Shown in pieces: positions 45,955-55,298 of a DNA stretch of 64,000 bases (the first letter of the stretch is position 1; every line of letters starts with the position of its first letter). Below the pieces are notes generated by a model. That model searched no databases, was not told where the DNA came from, and was given only the letters and a program-made list of their open reading frames with translations. The translations under genes were made by a program, and so were the position numbers. The stretch comes from Conchocele bisecta (taxonomy: Eukaryota; Mollusca; Bivalvia; Lucinida; Thyasiridae): positions 21,441,505 to 21,505,504 of the forward strand of contig CM055274.1 in NCBI GenBank assembly GCA_029237695.1, written 5' to 3'.

Positions 45955-45968
45955 AATAATATCTTTCA

Positions 45969-47408
45969 ATGGATACAAAAGCATTTAGCTTTAATTCTAA
46001 TGCAAAGTACGCGGTCGGAGGTAAATACAAGCAAAAAGACGTTGTTAACCACCTTGTACACCCAACCGTAACGGTTAGACCTGCCAGTGGCTTTGCCACC
46101 AATTTCCCTAACACGTTTGAGAAATATGTAGTTCCAAAGACTACTAGTCAAGATGTATTACTAAGATGGGAGTTTTCCCATATGAACTTCTCGCAGAACC
46201 AGCTAAATTTCGCTGTATGGTGCGCAACGGCCGGATGCGGAGTTTCGCATCAAGACCATTTGACATCCGAGAATATCATGCTCCGAAGTGTCTACAACTT
46301 TCACATGTATTACACAATTAGGAGGATTCTCAAAGAACTAGGTATTCCACTGCCTCAAGACGATGGCTGGGATCCCATTTCCAGCACATACGACCGTAAG
46401 GCGTTCGAAAGATTGTGTAGCGAATTTGGGGTATCAAAAGACGCCGACTGGAGACAGAAAGTATACGCCCCGACCAACAGTTTAGGGTTAGTTCACCTTA
46501 AAGGCTTAGTTAGTGGGGAGCGTCTGGATAATGTTCCAGTATATTTCTCAGGGCTATGGAGCGCTCGAGGGGCCACCCCACCACCAGTTAGAAAAATGGC
46601 AACATGGACTAAATATAATTATAAGTTGAATAAGATGACGTTCGGTGCTGAAGTGCTTGGTGGACTTGCGTGTAATGATGGTGATTGCCATTGGCTGCCT
46701 ACTAAAGTAGCCCATGTGGAATACCTAGACCTGGGTGATACTCCACAGATGCGAAATGCTTGGACCACATTTATGTTAGATGAAAGTACTGGATTTACGC
46801 AGGGTGGGGTTATTCGTCTCAACGAATCCATTCGCATATACGTATGGGCAATCCTCGCCTCGCAGAAGCAAACGCGCAGCGCTATACTTGGTACGGGAAC
46901 GGCCTTTGACGCACACAAACAGTTCTTGGCACTTGTCGAGGACGCCATCTCAGCTAAGGTGGACCTCCAGAAGGCGATCCAGAATTATCAAGACGTTTTG
47001 CAGACTGCTCGCACCCCGGTAGACTACGCATTTGGAATAGGTCTTTATATGGCGCCGAGCAATATGATACTACGAGACGACCCGGTTGACGGTTACAATA
47101 ATCAGATCGTAGTCGCAACCACCAATCAAAAAATCGGCCGCAACGGGAACGTGAACACGGGTATCATCAAGCTCCCACCCAAGATGATCGGGCGCGGAGT
47201 TGTAAATTCAAATAAATTTGAAAAAGATTTCATAAAACCCCCAAAGCACAAAATGGATACACCTCCCTCAACACAATCGAACCCAGTACCCCCAATTCGT
47301 AAATTGGATGCACCATCGAGTTCCCCCAATCCAATCATCAACAATGTTGAAACACCAATCATCAACAATGTTGAAATTGAAGCACAACACACGAGGAGGA
47401 GAAATTAG
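45969..47408 (+). CDS. Conserved Maverick protein, probable virion component
   Basis: 479 codons, uninterrupted. Residues 1-110 hold KTTSQDVLLRWEFSHMNFSQ and a Cys-containing LNFAVWCATAGCGVS segment. Residues 110-180 contain a helical block (FHMYYTIRRILKELGIPLPQ, then KAFERLCSEFGVS). Residues 260-370 are the best conserved (GFTQGGVIRLNESIRIYVWA, GTGTAFDAHKQFLA, VDYAFGIGLYMAPS). The C-terminal 70 residues are a low-complexity proline/asparagine tail. I recognise this family as a regular companion of Maverick capsid genes in invertebrates, but no biochemical function is known to me. It is one of the few undamaged genes here. Divergent from the minor virion gene. Confidence 0.7.
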   Translation: MDTKAFSFNSNAKYAVGGKYKQKDVVNHLVHPTVTVRPASGFATNFPNTFEKYVVPKTTSQDVLLRWEFSHMNFSQNQLNFAVWCATAGCGVSHQDHLTSENIMLRSVYNFHMYYTIRRILKELGIPLPQDDGWDPISSTYDRKAFERLCSEFGVSKDADWRQKVYAPTNSLGLVHLKGLVSGERLDNVPVYFSGLWSARGATPPPVRKMATWTKYNYKLNKMTFGAEVLGGLACNDGDCHWLPTKVAHVEYLDLGDTPQMRNAWTTFMLDESTGFTQGGVIRLNESIRIYVWAILASQKQTRSAILGTGTAFDAHKQFLALVEDAISAKVDLQKAIQNYQDVLQTARTPVDYAFGIGLYMAPSNMILRDDPVDGYNNQIVVATTNQKIGRNGNVNTGIIKLPPKMIGRGVVNSNKFEKDFIKPPKHKMDTPPSTQSNPVPPIRKLDAPSSSPNPIINNVETPIINNVEIEAQHTRRRN

Positions 47409-47437
47409 CGCTCGTCGTCGCCCTCGTGGCGATCGGA

Positions 47438-48853
47438 TTATTTACGCTTTGGTTTTAGGAACTCTCTGGCGAAGAATAGTAGGAGACCGGCGATGGCCAC
47501 GATTAAAGCCCATGTATTCTCGGCGAGCCATCCGACCGTTTTTGATAATATAGATAACAAGAAGGAGAGGAGACCTCCTATCAAACCAGGCAGCACGGCA
47601 GCCAACTTTCCTGCTAATTTAGCCAGGAGACTGGCGAGGGCTTTTAGTTGTTTTTTTATCCACTCCTTAGCTCCGCCGGATGGCGCGGGTGCTGGTGCGG
47701 GTGCTGGTGCTGGTGCGGGTGCTGGTGCGGCACCAGCATTGACAGCTACAAATAGAGACGATATAGATAGAATTAGGGTCGATATAATCATGCTGAAAGC
47801 TGCGATGATGGTTAATATCGTGACGCCCTTCTCTCTGAACAGAGTGCGAAGACGCTCACCGAGTGTCGTGTCCTCGTGCAGAACCCTCGAGATTGTTTCG
47901 CGGCTCCGACTTAATTGGCCGGAAAGTGCCTCACGGTTAGTCGAAGCAGCCTCCAAGCGAGCTTCTCTTTCGTCCCGCAACGACCGCAGGAGTTTGTTGA
48001 TCCGCTCGGTAGATTCTCTATCGTCACGGACTTCCCCAAGTTTTCTTTCTTCTAGCGCGATATGTTTCTCCAGCGCCGTGAGTTTGGAGAGGTTATTGAC
48101 CAGTTCGCCCCGAGTTGTTTGCAGAGCCTTATCGAGTCCCAGGAGTTCGCGAAGAAGTAATGGTGGGTCATATTTCGTGCCGTTCATTTCGTTGACCGTG
48201 GTTTCAATTGTGTGAATACCGTCGGTGGCTATACGAGGGACATCACTGAGCTCGCTCATTTCTATAGCGGCGGCCGTCTTCGCCAGCGTTTCGTCGGTAG
48301 ACTGTAGGGTTTTTTACCATTTGTTGAGGCAGCTGCGACCGATCATCGATCACTCCGAGAGCTCGAGCGAGGGATACTCCATATCGGTTCACAGAAGAGG
48401 GGCTGAGGAACCGGGTCGGGTCGTTCTTGTACGTCAGCAACTTCCAGCTATTACCCCATTTAACCCACAAGTCTCCTCTTTTAGTGCTGCGGAACTCCAA
48501 CGTGGCCTTGATGCCGTTTTTAGACACCTCACTCTCCCACCGTTTCACCCGAGACTCCGTTTCCGTGAGAGGCGTCCCAGCTCATTCTTGGAGATCCCCG
48601 CAGGAATCTCGGCACCGCCCGCCCATGCCGGAGTTGCGGATGGAGCCTCCCAGGGGAACATACTCTCGGGTGAAGTTCCCATTGGTATGGCTGTTAAGGG
48701 CGTAATTCTGGGGTCGAAATACTTAGTATCTTTATTTAATGGCGTCTCTATGAAGGTCGTTTCGTCATAGTCATCGATGTCATCATCGATGTCATCATCA
48801 TTGCGGAAATCATCTCTGCCGATTTCATCCATGTCAATATCGTAATCAGCCAT
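47438..48853 (-). pseudogene. Maverick coiled-coil membrane protein, in three frames
   Basis: Three open pieces (48853-48545, 48548-48243, 48259-47438) follow one another in different frames. Homologues I recall carry all three parts in one protein, so I read two frame breaks, near 48550 and 48250. The order is: an acidic N-terminus (MADYDIDMDEIGRDDF, poly-Asp), a small globular part (KWGNSWKLLTY), a long heptad-rich coiled coil (LLRELLGLDKAL through GQLSRSRETI), a transmembrane helix after RTLFREKGVT, an (Ala-Pro)8 linker and a C-terminal set of two or three hydrophobic helices ending in FLKPKRK. Probably a membrane-anchored virion or assembly protein; that is inference. Confidence 0.65.
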
Positions 48854-48855
48854 CT

Positions 48856-48922
48856 AATTTTCTTAAAATTAATTATGTATTAAAGACAAAACCATACGGG
48901 TTCAATATAGTTTCACTAAATT
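48856..48922. promoter_or_regulatory. Shared promoter region between divergent genes
   Basis: Only 69 bp separate the minus-strand membrane-protein start and the capsid start. It contains AATTTTCTTAAAATTAATTA, which also occurs at 45150-45170 ahead of the fibre-like gene, and CAATATAG 18 bp before the capsid ATG. Reading these as promoter elements is inference. Confidence 0.4.
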
Positions 48923-50218
48923 ATGTCTTCGAGTCAATACAGTCGCAAACTCAATCCATACCGCAGACTGCGTGAGCCCCTCGGGGCAAAAGGCGTGAGA
49001 CAGAGTGTCGTTATTACGAACAACCCATCGACGATCGACCAGAACCAACAGCTCTTGGTCCGCTTCCCCAACCTCGGAGCTAACGACGTCATTGTGCCGG
49101 GGACTGTTCGCCTCGCTTTCACTATTTCGCTGACGTCGACGGACGAGGACCGAACCGTCGTTCAGAACCTGGGTCGCGCCATCGTCAAAAAGACCATGAT
49201 AAAGATTTCTGGTAATGAGGTGATGTCGATCGACGACAGCGACGTCTACCATTGCTACCAGGACCTGTGGAAGACGGCGCAAGAGCGCGAAAACGCTGTC
49301 TATCAGGGTATTGACACCAGCAAAAATAAGAACGTAACCAAACTTAGAATCGGGGCTGCTAACAAGGCAGATAACAACGCGAGCGACAATGCGGTCGCGG
49401 GCGCCTACGGCAACCGCTTCTACATCCCGCTCGACTTTGAGTTGCTGGAGAGTCACATGCCCTACTATCAGAGCGCTTTGGCTGACCGCCTCGAATACGA
49501 ACTAACGTTCAACGACTACGGCCGAGTTCTCATAGCCAGCGACATGTTATCGACGTATACGATAGATAATTTTTCACTGGAGTACGACATGGTCACGATG
49601 CCCGAACTCGCGCGATTGATCAGAACCCAGTACGCCGGGCGCGTTGCCATACTTTACGACCGAGTTCTTCGCCATCGCAAGATGACGAAAGACAAAAGCG
49701 ACACATTGTGGAATATTAATGTCAACGTACCCGCCCGCTCGATGAAAGGTATACTGATGTTGTTCGAGGATGCTCGGTTCGCGTTCGGTGCTAGAAAAAC
49801 CGACAAATTCTATAACCCCAAAATCACGAAGGTAGAGGTGACGATCGAGGGAGTACCCAATCAACTCTACAGCGCGGGTCTTCGCGCGCACCAGCAGTGG
49901 GACGAAGTAAGAAAGCAGTTTGCTGCCGGCTCTAAGCGCTCTCCGGAGGTTGCTGCAGTTGCCAAAGACCTGCATCTCTCGGCCGTCTCCCTTGCGGAGT
50001 TCCTGAATACCAAATACGCGTTATGGCTAGACATGCGAGCCAGCGACGACGACCAAATACACGGCAGCGGACGCCAAGTTGAGAACGCTAGCGAGGGTGT
50101 GACGATCCAGATAACCAAAGAGGCGGACGGAGCCGGGCCATTGAACGTGTACTTATATATAATTACAGACGCACAACTCAACATCGAAGATGGCCGATAC
50201 GTCTCAGCACTCTACTAA
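48923..50218 (+). CDS. Major capsid protein, double jelly-roll
   Basis: 431 codons, intact from ATG 48923 to TAA 50216. It forms the icosahedral shell in Mavericks, with two stacked beta-barrels. Seen: an N-terminal basic patch; RLAFTISLTSTDED; KISGNEVMSIDD then YHCYQDLW; RFYIPLDFELLESHMPYY (strand plus loop typical of the first barrel); DRLEYELTFND; YDRVLRHRK, DTLWNINVN, KGILMLFED; KVEVTIEGVPNQLY; and the C-terminal KYALWLDMRASDDD with the last strand LNVYLYIITDAQ. These blocks match the Polinton capsid family throughout. The 3' end overlaps, in another frame, the start of the packaging ATPase (ATG 50190). The last two-thirds are tandemly duplicated just downstream. Confidence 0.92.
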   Translation: MSSSQYSRKLNPYRRLREPLGAKGVRQSVVITNNPSTIDQNQQLLVRFPNLGANDVIVPGTVRLAFTISLTSTDEDRTVVQNLGRAIVKKTMIKISGNEVMSIDDSDVYHCYQDLWKTAQERENAVYQGIDTSKNKNVTKLRIGAANKADNNASDNAVAGAYGNRFYIPLDFELLESHMPYYQSALADRLEYELTFNDYGRVLIASDMLSTYTIDNFSLEYDMVTMPELARLIRTQYAGRVAILYDRVLRHRKMTKDKSDTLWNINVNVPARSMKGILMLFEDARFAFGARKTDKFYNPKITKVEVTIEGVPNQLYSAGLRAHQQWDEVRKQFAAGSKRSPEVAAVAKDLHLSAVSLAEFLNTKYALWLDMRASDDDQIHGSGRQVENASEGVTIQITKEADGAGPLNVYLYIITDAQLNIEDGRYVSALY

Positions 50219-50474
50219 ATCTAACGATTTATTAATTAATAAATTTGATAATTCTAAAGAATTAATTAACCGCTTCTACATCCCGCTCGACTTTGAGTTA
50301 CTGGAGAGTCACATGCCCTACTATCAGAGCGCTTTGGCTGACCGCCTCGAATACGAACTAACGTTCAACGACTACGGCCGAGTTCTCATAGCCAGCGACA
50401 TGTTATCGACGTATACGATAGATAATGTTTCGCTGGATTACGACATGGTCACGATGCCGAACTCGCGCAATTGA
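50190..50474 (+). pseudogene. Chimeric ATPase-start/capsid fragment
   Basis: Begins as the ATPase (MADTSQHSTKSND through about residue 27) and at 50270 switches, in frame, into the duplicated capsid segment, ending at a premature TGA after the single-base deletion. A pure by-product of the duplication. Confidence 0.85.
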
Positions 50475-51073
50475 TCAGAACCCAGTACGCCGGGCGCGTT
50501 GCCATACTTTACGACCGAGTTCTTCGCCATCGCAAGATGACGAAAGACAAAAGCGACACATTGTGGAATATTAATGTCAACGTTCCCGCCCGCTCGATGA
50601 AAGGTATACTGATGTTGTTCGAGGATGCTCGGTTCGCGTTCGGTGCTAGAAAAACCGACAAATTCTATAACCCCAAAATCGCGAAGGTAGAGGTGACGAT
50701 CGAGGGAGTACCCAATCAACTCTACAGCGCGGGTCTTCGCGCGCACCAGCAGTGGGACGAAGTAAGAAAGCAGTTTGCTGCCGGCTCTAAGCGCTCTCCG
50801 GAGGTTGCAGCAGTTGCCAAAGACCTGCATCTCTCGGCCGTCTCCCTCGCGGAGTTCCTGAATACCAAATACGCATTATGGCTAGACATGCGAGCCAGCG
50901 ACGACGACCAAATACACGGCAGCGGACGCCAAGTTGAGAACGCTAGCGAGGGTGTGACGATCCAGATAACCAAAGAGGCGGACGGAGCCGGGCCATTGAA
51001 CGTGTACTTATATATAATTACAGACGCACAACTCAACATCGAAGATGGCCGATACGTCTCAGCACTCTACTAA
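50270..51073 (+). pseudogene. Second, partial capsid gene copy
   Basis: Lacks the first 163 codons and has a one-base deletion near 50455, so the open part starts at about 50471. It is otherwise nearly identical to the intact capsid C-terminus. Confidence 0.88.
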
Positions 51074-51745
51074 ATCTAACGATTTATTAATTAATAAATT
51101 TGATAATTCTAAAGAATTAATTAAGAAAATTAGCAATCACTACCAATTCACGATTGGAGATGCCCACTCTGCCATAATATGTGGGCAGACAGGATGTGGA
51201 AAAACGGTTTTCATCCTAGACTTGCTCGAGGGCTCCTACCGCGATGCCTTTCGTCATATTGTGATCCTGTGTCCCACTGTGCGGCACAACGATACTTATC
51301 AGCGGCGCCCGTGGATATGGACCGACCATGAGGTATACGTTATTGACCCCGGTGATAGGCTTCACGATTGGTTGCGTGGTTTATACCAAAATTCCAGGGT
51401 GAGCCCACCCTATACGTGATTGACGATTGCTCGGCCAAGGCGGCGATGACCAAAAAGAAGGACATGCCCTCCGAGCTCGCATTTTCTGGCCGCCATGCTA
51501 GACAAAGCGTATGGATATCCACTCAAAAGTACAACGCCGTCCTCAAGGATCTGCGCGAGCAAACGAAATGGGTTGCCCTCTTTCACTGCAAGGACCGAGA
51601 CTCATTCGATGACTGTCTTCGAGAGAATGACGTTATCCCAACGCGCGAGGAGCGCCTGGAGGTTCGACAGATGCTTTTAGAAACTAAGCACGCCAAGCTT
51701 TTGCTAAAGACTGATCAACCAACTACTTACGAAGTTATCAATTAA
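51045..51745 (+). pseudogene. Genome-packaging ATPase (FtsK/HerA type), one frame break
   Basis: Walker A GQTGCGKT at residues 47-54 follows the phrase FTIGDAHSAIIC. The frame closes early at 51419, while the continuation, with Walker B TLYVIDDCSA and the later SVWISTQKYN, REQTKWVALF and DRDSFDD motifs, is open in another frame to 51745. The break is around 51386-51392. These motifs match the A32-like packaging ATPases of Mavericks, virophages and nucleocytoplasmic viruses, which pump DNA into capsids. About 233 codons in total, usual for the family. Located directly after the capsid gene, as is typical. Confidence 0.9.
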
Positions 51746-51768
51746 TTTTATAATTAATTAGCAATTAC

Positions 51769-51895
51769 TGAACAAATGCTGAACAATGCTGAACAATGCT
51801 TAACAATGCTTAGCAAATACTGAACAAATGCTGAACAATGCTGAACAAATGCTTAACAAATGTTGAAAAAATGCTGAACAATGGTTAACAATGTT
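51769..51895 (+). repeat. Minisatellite of TGCTGAACAA units
   Basis: About twelve units of 10-11 bp (AATGCTGAACA, with AATGCTTAACA variants) between the ATPase stop and the next gene. The repeat contains many ATG triplets upstream of the next start. Confidence 0.85.
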
Positions 51896-52718
51896 AACAA
51901 TTTGGTGCTCCGCTGCGAGCTTTGTTGCGAGCATAATGGTGATCATAAGTATCGGGTGGTGCGCTTGGCAATATGTTAAAGTGATGAGACTTGTTAGAAT
52001 AGTTAAATTAATAATTTTGAAAAAAATAAGAAAAATGAACTGCGACGAACTTCTCGATCAGCTAATAGAAGAAACCTCAACTCCGACTGCCAACACCCTG
52101 AAAGATAATGATCCGACAGAGCAATCGGAATCAACTCCAACTCCAACGGTGGTTGGTATTGGGTTGAGTGCAACGACTCCGAATGAAAATGAAAATGCGG
52201 CGCGACGAGAGCGGCTAGCTGCGCTGGTTGCTGGGGGACAATCGGAGTATTATCTCGGTAGGCGTCTCTCAGTTTTTCAGGTGGATAAGATGTCAGATGC
52301 GGAGATCGATAAAATGTATGGTCGATACGAATCCAAATTGGGAGCGGAGATGACAAAAACTCTCGGATCGGCGGCTATTCATTTGAACGCAACCGCCGTT
52401 AGTATACTTCTCCCTATACCAAACACCGCGGGATTGATTGACGATCTAGAGACTGACCCTTTTATAGGTCACACTCTTAGAACATCCTGCTGCTCAATTT
52501 ATCACAAGTTTGGAATGTACTTAGCTCCGCTGACAACCGCGTTGACCACGGGTAAACACTGTCAATTTGGACATATATGCCCACGAACTATAAGCCCTAA
52601 TATTAATACAAAATATAATTTTGAAAATGATGACACAAGACACACCCGCGAGAGTGACGGAGTTGAACCAGATTGCTCCAACCCAATCGAACCCGAGTGT
52701 TACTCCGCCACTGGATGA
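51891..52718 (+). CDS. Conserved Maverick protein with N-terminal membrane anchor
   Basis: 275 codons. Residues 7-28 are a hydrophobic helix (SAASFVASIMVIISIGWCAW), followed by a basic stretch (LKKIRK). Residues 85-230 contain RRLSVFQVDKMSDAEIDKMY, RYESKLGAEM, DLETDPFIGHTL and LAPLTTALTTGKH, a set I recognise from other animal Mavericks in this position after the ATPase. Function unknown. Starts at 51891 and at the later Met 52035 (MNCDELLDQLIEE) are both possible; the latter would drop the membrane helix. The last 90 nt overlap the next gene. Confidence 0.6.
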   Translation: MLTIWCSAASFVASIMVIISIGWCAWQYVKVMRLVRIVKLIILKKIRKMNCDELLDQLIEETSTPTANTLKDNDPTEQSESTPTPTVVGIGLSATTPNENENAARRERLAALVAGGQSEYYLGRRLSVFQVDKMSDAEIDKMYGRYESKLGAEMTKTLGSAAIHLNATAVSILLPIPNTAGLIDDLETDPFIGHTLRTSCCSIYHKFGMYLAPLTTALTTGKHCQFGHICPRTISPNINTKYNFENDDTRHTRESDGVEPDCSNPIEPECYSATG

Positions 52719-53151
52719 CATACCGCATATAAAAAATCGCAAAAGACTGGCAGCTGGGCGGGCGGCGGCTGCCACCCGAAAAGTTAAACAAGATAAAATA
52801 CTCGCCGAGCTTCGAGAGGCTAAACAGTCGTTGCAATCGGGGACGGAGACAGCAAAACATCTGAAGACAGAGTTGAGTACAACAACACCCCCAATTCACG
52901 AATTGGAAGCACACTCAACACCCAATACCAACTGCCGTTGGAGTTGGGCGAATCCGATTGAACCCAAATTCGTGAATTGGAGTTGGGTTGTTGGTGGTGG
53001 TCTGGCAGTTGTTGGTGCCCTGTGCGTGTGGAAATACCCCATATTATCGAAAAAACAACCAGCCAGTGTTCAGAAGAAAGTTACGAAACACCAATCGCGA
53101 TTGGATGCGCCCCATTTAAACATTGATCGCGACCCCTTTTATATGGAATAA
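52627..53151 (+). CDS. Small basic Maverick protein with one membrane helix
   Basis: About 174 codons from MMTQDTPARVTEL. Residues 38-70 hold a basic, alanine-rich helix (KRLAAGRAAAATRKVKQDKI) continued by LAELREAKQSL. A transmembrane helix near residues 120-140 (WVVGGGLAVVGALCVW) is followed by a basic tail. This order is familiar from Maverick accessory genes. Six base pairs separate it from the next gene. Possibly DNA- or membrane-associated; not proven. Confidence 0.55.
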   Translation: MMTQDTPARVTELNQIAPTQSNPSVTPPLDDIPHIKNRKRLAAGRAAAATRKVKQDKILAELREAKQSLQSGTETAKHLKTELSTTTPPIHELEAHSTPNTNCRWSWANPIEPKFVNWSWVVGGGLAVVGALCVWKYPILSKKQPASVQKKVTKHQSRLDAPHLNIDRDPFYME

Positions 53152-53156
53152 TTATA

Positions 53157-53390
53157 ATGGCTGAACAAGATGGTAAAATGTTAGTGAATGCGCTTTATCA
53201 CGCCGTGGTGATATCGGGTTTCAGTATCGGGTATGCTCGACTATCAAAGATGGCCCTAGGAGGATCCGCTCACAAATTGGACTTTACTGCGAGAGACGTA
53301 GGGCTCGCGACCTTAGATGTAGCGGCCGCAGTTTGGACCCGAGATTATCTAGTTAAAGCTGGAATTCTACCAGTTAATATATGGAAATAA
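53157..53390 (+). CDS. Small conserved Maverick protein (77 codons)
   Basis: MAEQDGKMLVNALYHAVVIS then GFSIGYARLSKMALGG: a moderately hydrophobic N-terminal helix, then FTARDVGLATLDV and the end YLVKAGILP. I recognise this short family as a repeated companion of the preceding and following genes in animal Mavericks. Function unknown. Stop and next start are directly adjacent (TAA then ATG at 53391). Confidence 0.6.
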   Translation: MAEQDGKMLVNALYHAVVISGFSIGYARLSKMALGGSAHKLDFTARDVGLATLDVAAAVWTRDYLVKAGILPVNIWK

Positions 53391-53876
53391 ATGGCTTCAA
53401 TCGCAGTAATAGTAGGTGGTGCGCTCGTAAACGCATTGGGGTTCAGCGGTAGCAACTTTATATTCTCTAAAATGAGAAGCTCGAACGTGGATGAGGAGCG
53501 TAAGCGTCACGATTTAGCTGTAGAACAACTCAATAGCGCAAATGAAGCGTGGTCGAAAAAACGAACCGCCCATCTGGACTGGGTCAATGAAGAGCTTCGC
53601 CGCGAAAATCACGCCGAACAAACTTTTCAGAACGTTGAAGAAGCCAACCGCGAGTACGCGCTGGCATATCCGAACAAAAGTCTCGCGCCGCTGGATCGCG
53701 AGCCCCAATTTTCAGATTTCTATGTACCGTCAGAGCCCCAAAAAGACCGCGAGATCGCGTTCATCGTCGTGGGAATGGGTGTTGTGGGACTCGTCGGCTA
53801 CTATATTCGATCGAGATTTTTTTATAAATATATATATATAGAACGATGTCAGTTGACGAACTTTATTTTGCTATGA
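53391..53876 (+). CDS. Conserved Maverick coiled-coil protein with terminal membrane helices
   Basis: About 161 codons. The N-terminus is hydrophobic (SIAVIVGGALVNALGFSG), followed by a charged coiled coil at about 30-95 (DEERKRHDLAVEQL...WVNEELRR), the signature REPQFSDFYVPSE and a C-terminal helix (IAFIVVGMGVVGLVGYYI). It belongs to the same accessory cluster. The predicted last residues after the helix are unusual (YKYIYIERCQLTNF) because the stop lies in an AT microsatellite; the gene overlaps the next by 31 nt. Confidence 0.6.
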   Translation: MASIAVIVGGALVNALGFSGSNFIFSKMRSSNVDEERKRHDLAVEQLNSANEAWSKKRTAHLDWVNEELRRENHAEQTFQNVEEANREYALAYPNKSLAPLDREPQFSDFYVPSEPQKDREIAFIVVGMGVVGLVGYYIRSRFFYKYIYIERCQLTNFILL

Positions 53877-54145
53877 TTGATGTAGGCTACACTGCCCTTA
53901 AACACCGCATGTTTGGTGCAAAGGGTATGATTCGTCTGGCCCGAGATTCTCTCGAGACGTGGCGGGAGGACGAAAAAGTGGCCACCCTTTTCGCAAAGCG
54001 GATGTTAGATTCCTCCACCAATCCTGGGGGATTAGATTTTCCTAAGTTCCCAATTGCGATTGTACTTCCAACAAAGGTTTATTATTATCGACGCAGTTAC
54101 CGGACAATCTGGCGAGGGCATGTTCGAGATTGTCCGATATATTAG
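53846..54145 (+). CDS. Short Maverick gene, C-terminus probably shifted
   Basis: 99 codons beginning MSVDELYFAMIDVGYTALKH and containing GMIRLARDSLETWREDEK. After LPTK (about residue 77) composition changes to a Tyr/Arg-rich tail, whereas another frame continues with a hydrophobic strand and a Gly-rich turn; a one-base break near 54078 is likely. No family assigned. It ends 15 bp before the integrase start. Confidence 0.4.
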   Translation: MSVDELYFAMIDVGYTALKHRMFGAKGMIRLARDSLETWREDEKVATLFAKRMLDSSTNPGGLDFPKFPIAIVLPTKVYYYRRSYRTIWRGHVRDCPIY

Positions 54146-54160
54146 AATACATAGCATACT

Positions 54161-55192
54161 ATGAACACGCGCAAACTTAATACCAAACTATCGGTTCGCC
54201 TAACGCGCAAGCTAGCGAACGCGTACTATAGCCCCCGTGGCTACTGGAAGGGACTCGCGGCCATCAAGAACCTCGCGGCGGCGACCAAGGTTTCAGAAAA
54301 CGCTGTCAAGGAATGGCTCAAGAAGCAGGCCATCTGGCAGATCTATTTACCCGCGCCTCACAATATTCCGCGCCCGAAATTCGACGTGCCGGTACCGAAC
54401 CAAGTTCACCAAGCGGATCTCCTGTTTCTCCCTCACGATCGCGTCGGTCGTAAGACGTACAAGTACGCGCTGACAATCGTTGACGTAGCGAGTCGTTATA
54501 AGGGGGCTGAGCCGTTGGCCACTAAAGAGTCTAAGGAGGTGGCCGAGGCTCTCTCCCGAATATATAAGAGGAGTCCTCTCAAATGGCCGAATCTTCTCCA
54601 GGTCGATCCCGGCCGCGAGTTCATGGGCGCGTCTCTCATCTATTGTTCTAAGCACGACGTTTTTCTGTCAGACGCGCCGCCGTCAACATCCACCGGGACC
54701 AGGGGATCGTGGAGCGTAAATCGAACCCTGGCTGAGAGACTGTTCGGACACCAATACGCTAAATAACTTGTAGACCCTAATTCGCGATCGACCGAGTGGG
54801 TGGCCAGACTACCCGCCGTGGTCTCCGCATTGAACGGAGAGGTGACCAGATTGATAGGTAAGAAGCCCGTAGATGCTATCAAGTTTAAAAGGGTGACGAG
54901 CGAGCCCTCTGCCGTCTCGCGCGGGCGACCCGTTGGTTTAGAGGAGCAACGGCTTCCATCGGATATTGACGTCCACTACCTCTATCAACCGGGAGAGCTC
55001 GAAGGTGGCAGCCGCCGCGCGACTGATCCCGTGTGGTCTCTCAATGTATATCATCTAGATCGATCTATTACTAAACCCGATGAGCCCGTGCTCTACTATT
55101 TGGATGATGGGCCATCTCGAGGGTTTGTTCGCGAAGAACTTCTTGCGGTGCCTTCTGACACCCAGCTACCCCCGGATCGTCAGAGTCTTTAG
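54161..55192 (+). pseudogene. Maverick DDE integrase, broken
   Basis: Inserts the element DNA by retroviral-type strand transfer. N-terminal helical domain with SPRGYWKGLAAIKNLA; catalytic core with the first Asp in HQADLLFLPHD (D86) and the second in LLQVDPGREFMG (D149). The third acidic residue falls in a segment, about 54670-54722, whose conserved reading lies in a different frame, so the catalytic Glu is lost from the main frame. An in-frame TAA follows at 54764-54766. The C-terminal part (EWVARLPAVVSALNGEVTRL through LNVYHLDRS and REELLAVP) is open to 55192. The motifs are those of Polinton integrases. Nothing in the window could replace the lost activity. Confidence 0.9.
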
Positions 55193-55298
55193 TATTCTCT
55201 CTCAGAGTTCTTTTTTTTTTTACCTATCCTATAGGCTCGGTGTGCAACCCGTCTTCCATCACTCTCCTCTTGTCGTAGTACGCCGAGAGTCCTAATTT

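Larger units (their letters stand above)
49414..51124 (+). repeat. Tandem duplication of the capsid-ATPase junction (856 + 855 bp)
   Basis: 49414-50269 is repeated as 50270-51124. The copies differ by a handful of substitutions and one deleted C near 50455. Each unit starts at CCGCTTCTACATCC in the capsid gene and ends at GAATTAATTAA within the ATPase start. A 2-bp AA is shared at the junction. Near identity marks a recent event. Confidence 0.93.

Noticed and set aside
47493..48770. Plus-strand frames of 240 and 181 codons
   Set aside because: Antisense to the coiled-coil membrane protein; the Gly-Ala-rich stretch is just the complement of its Ala-Pro linker.
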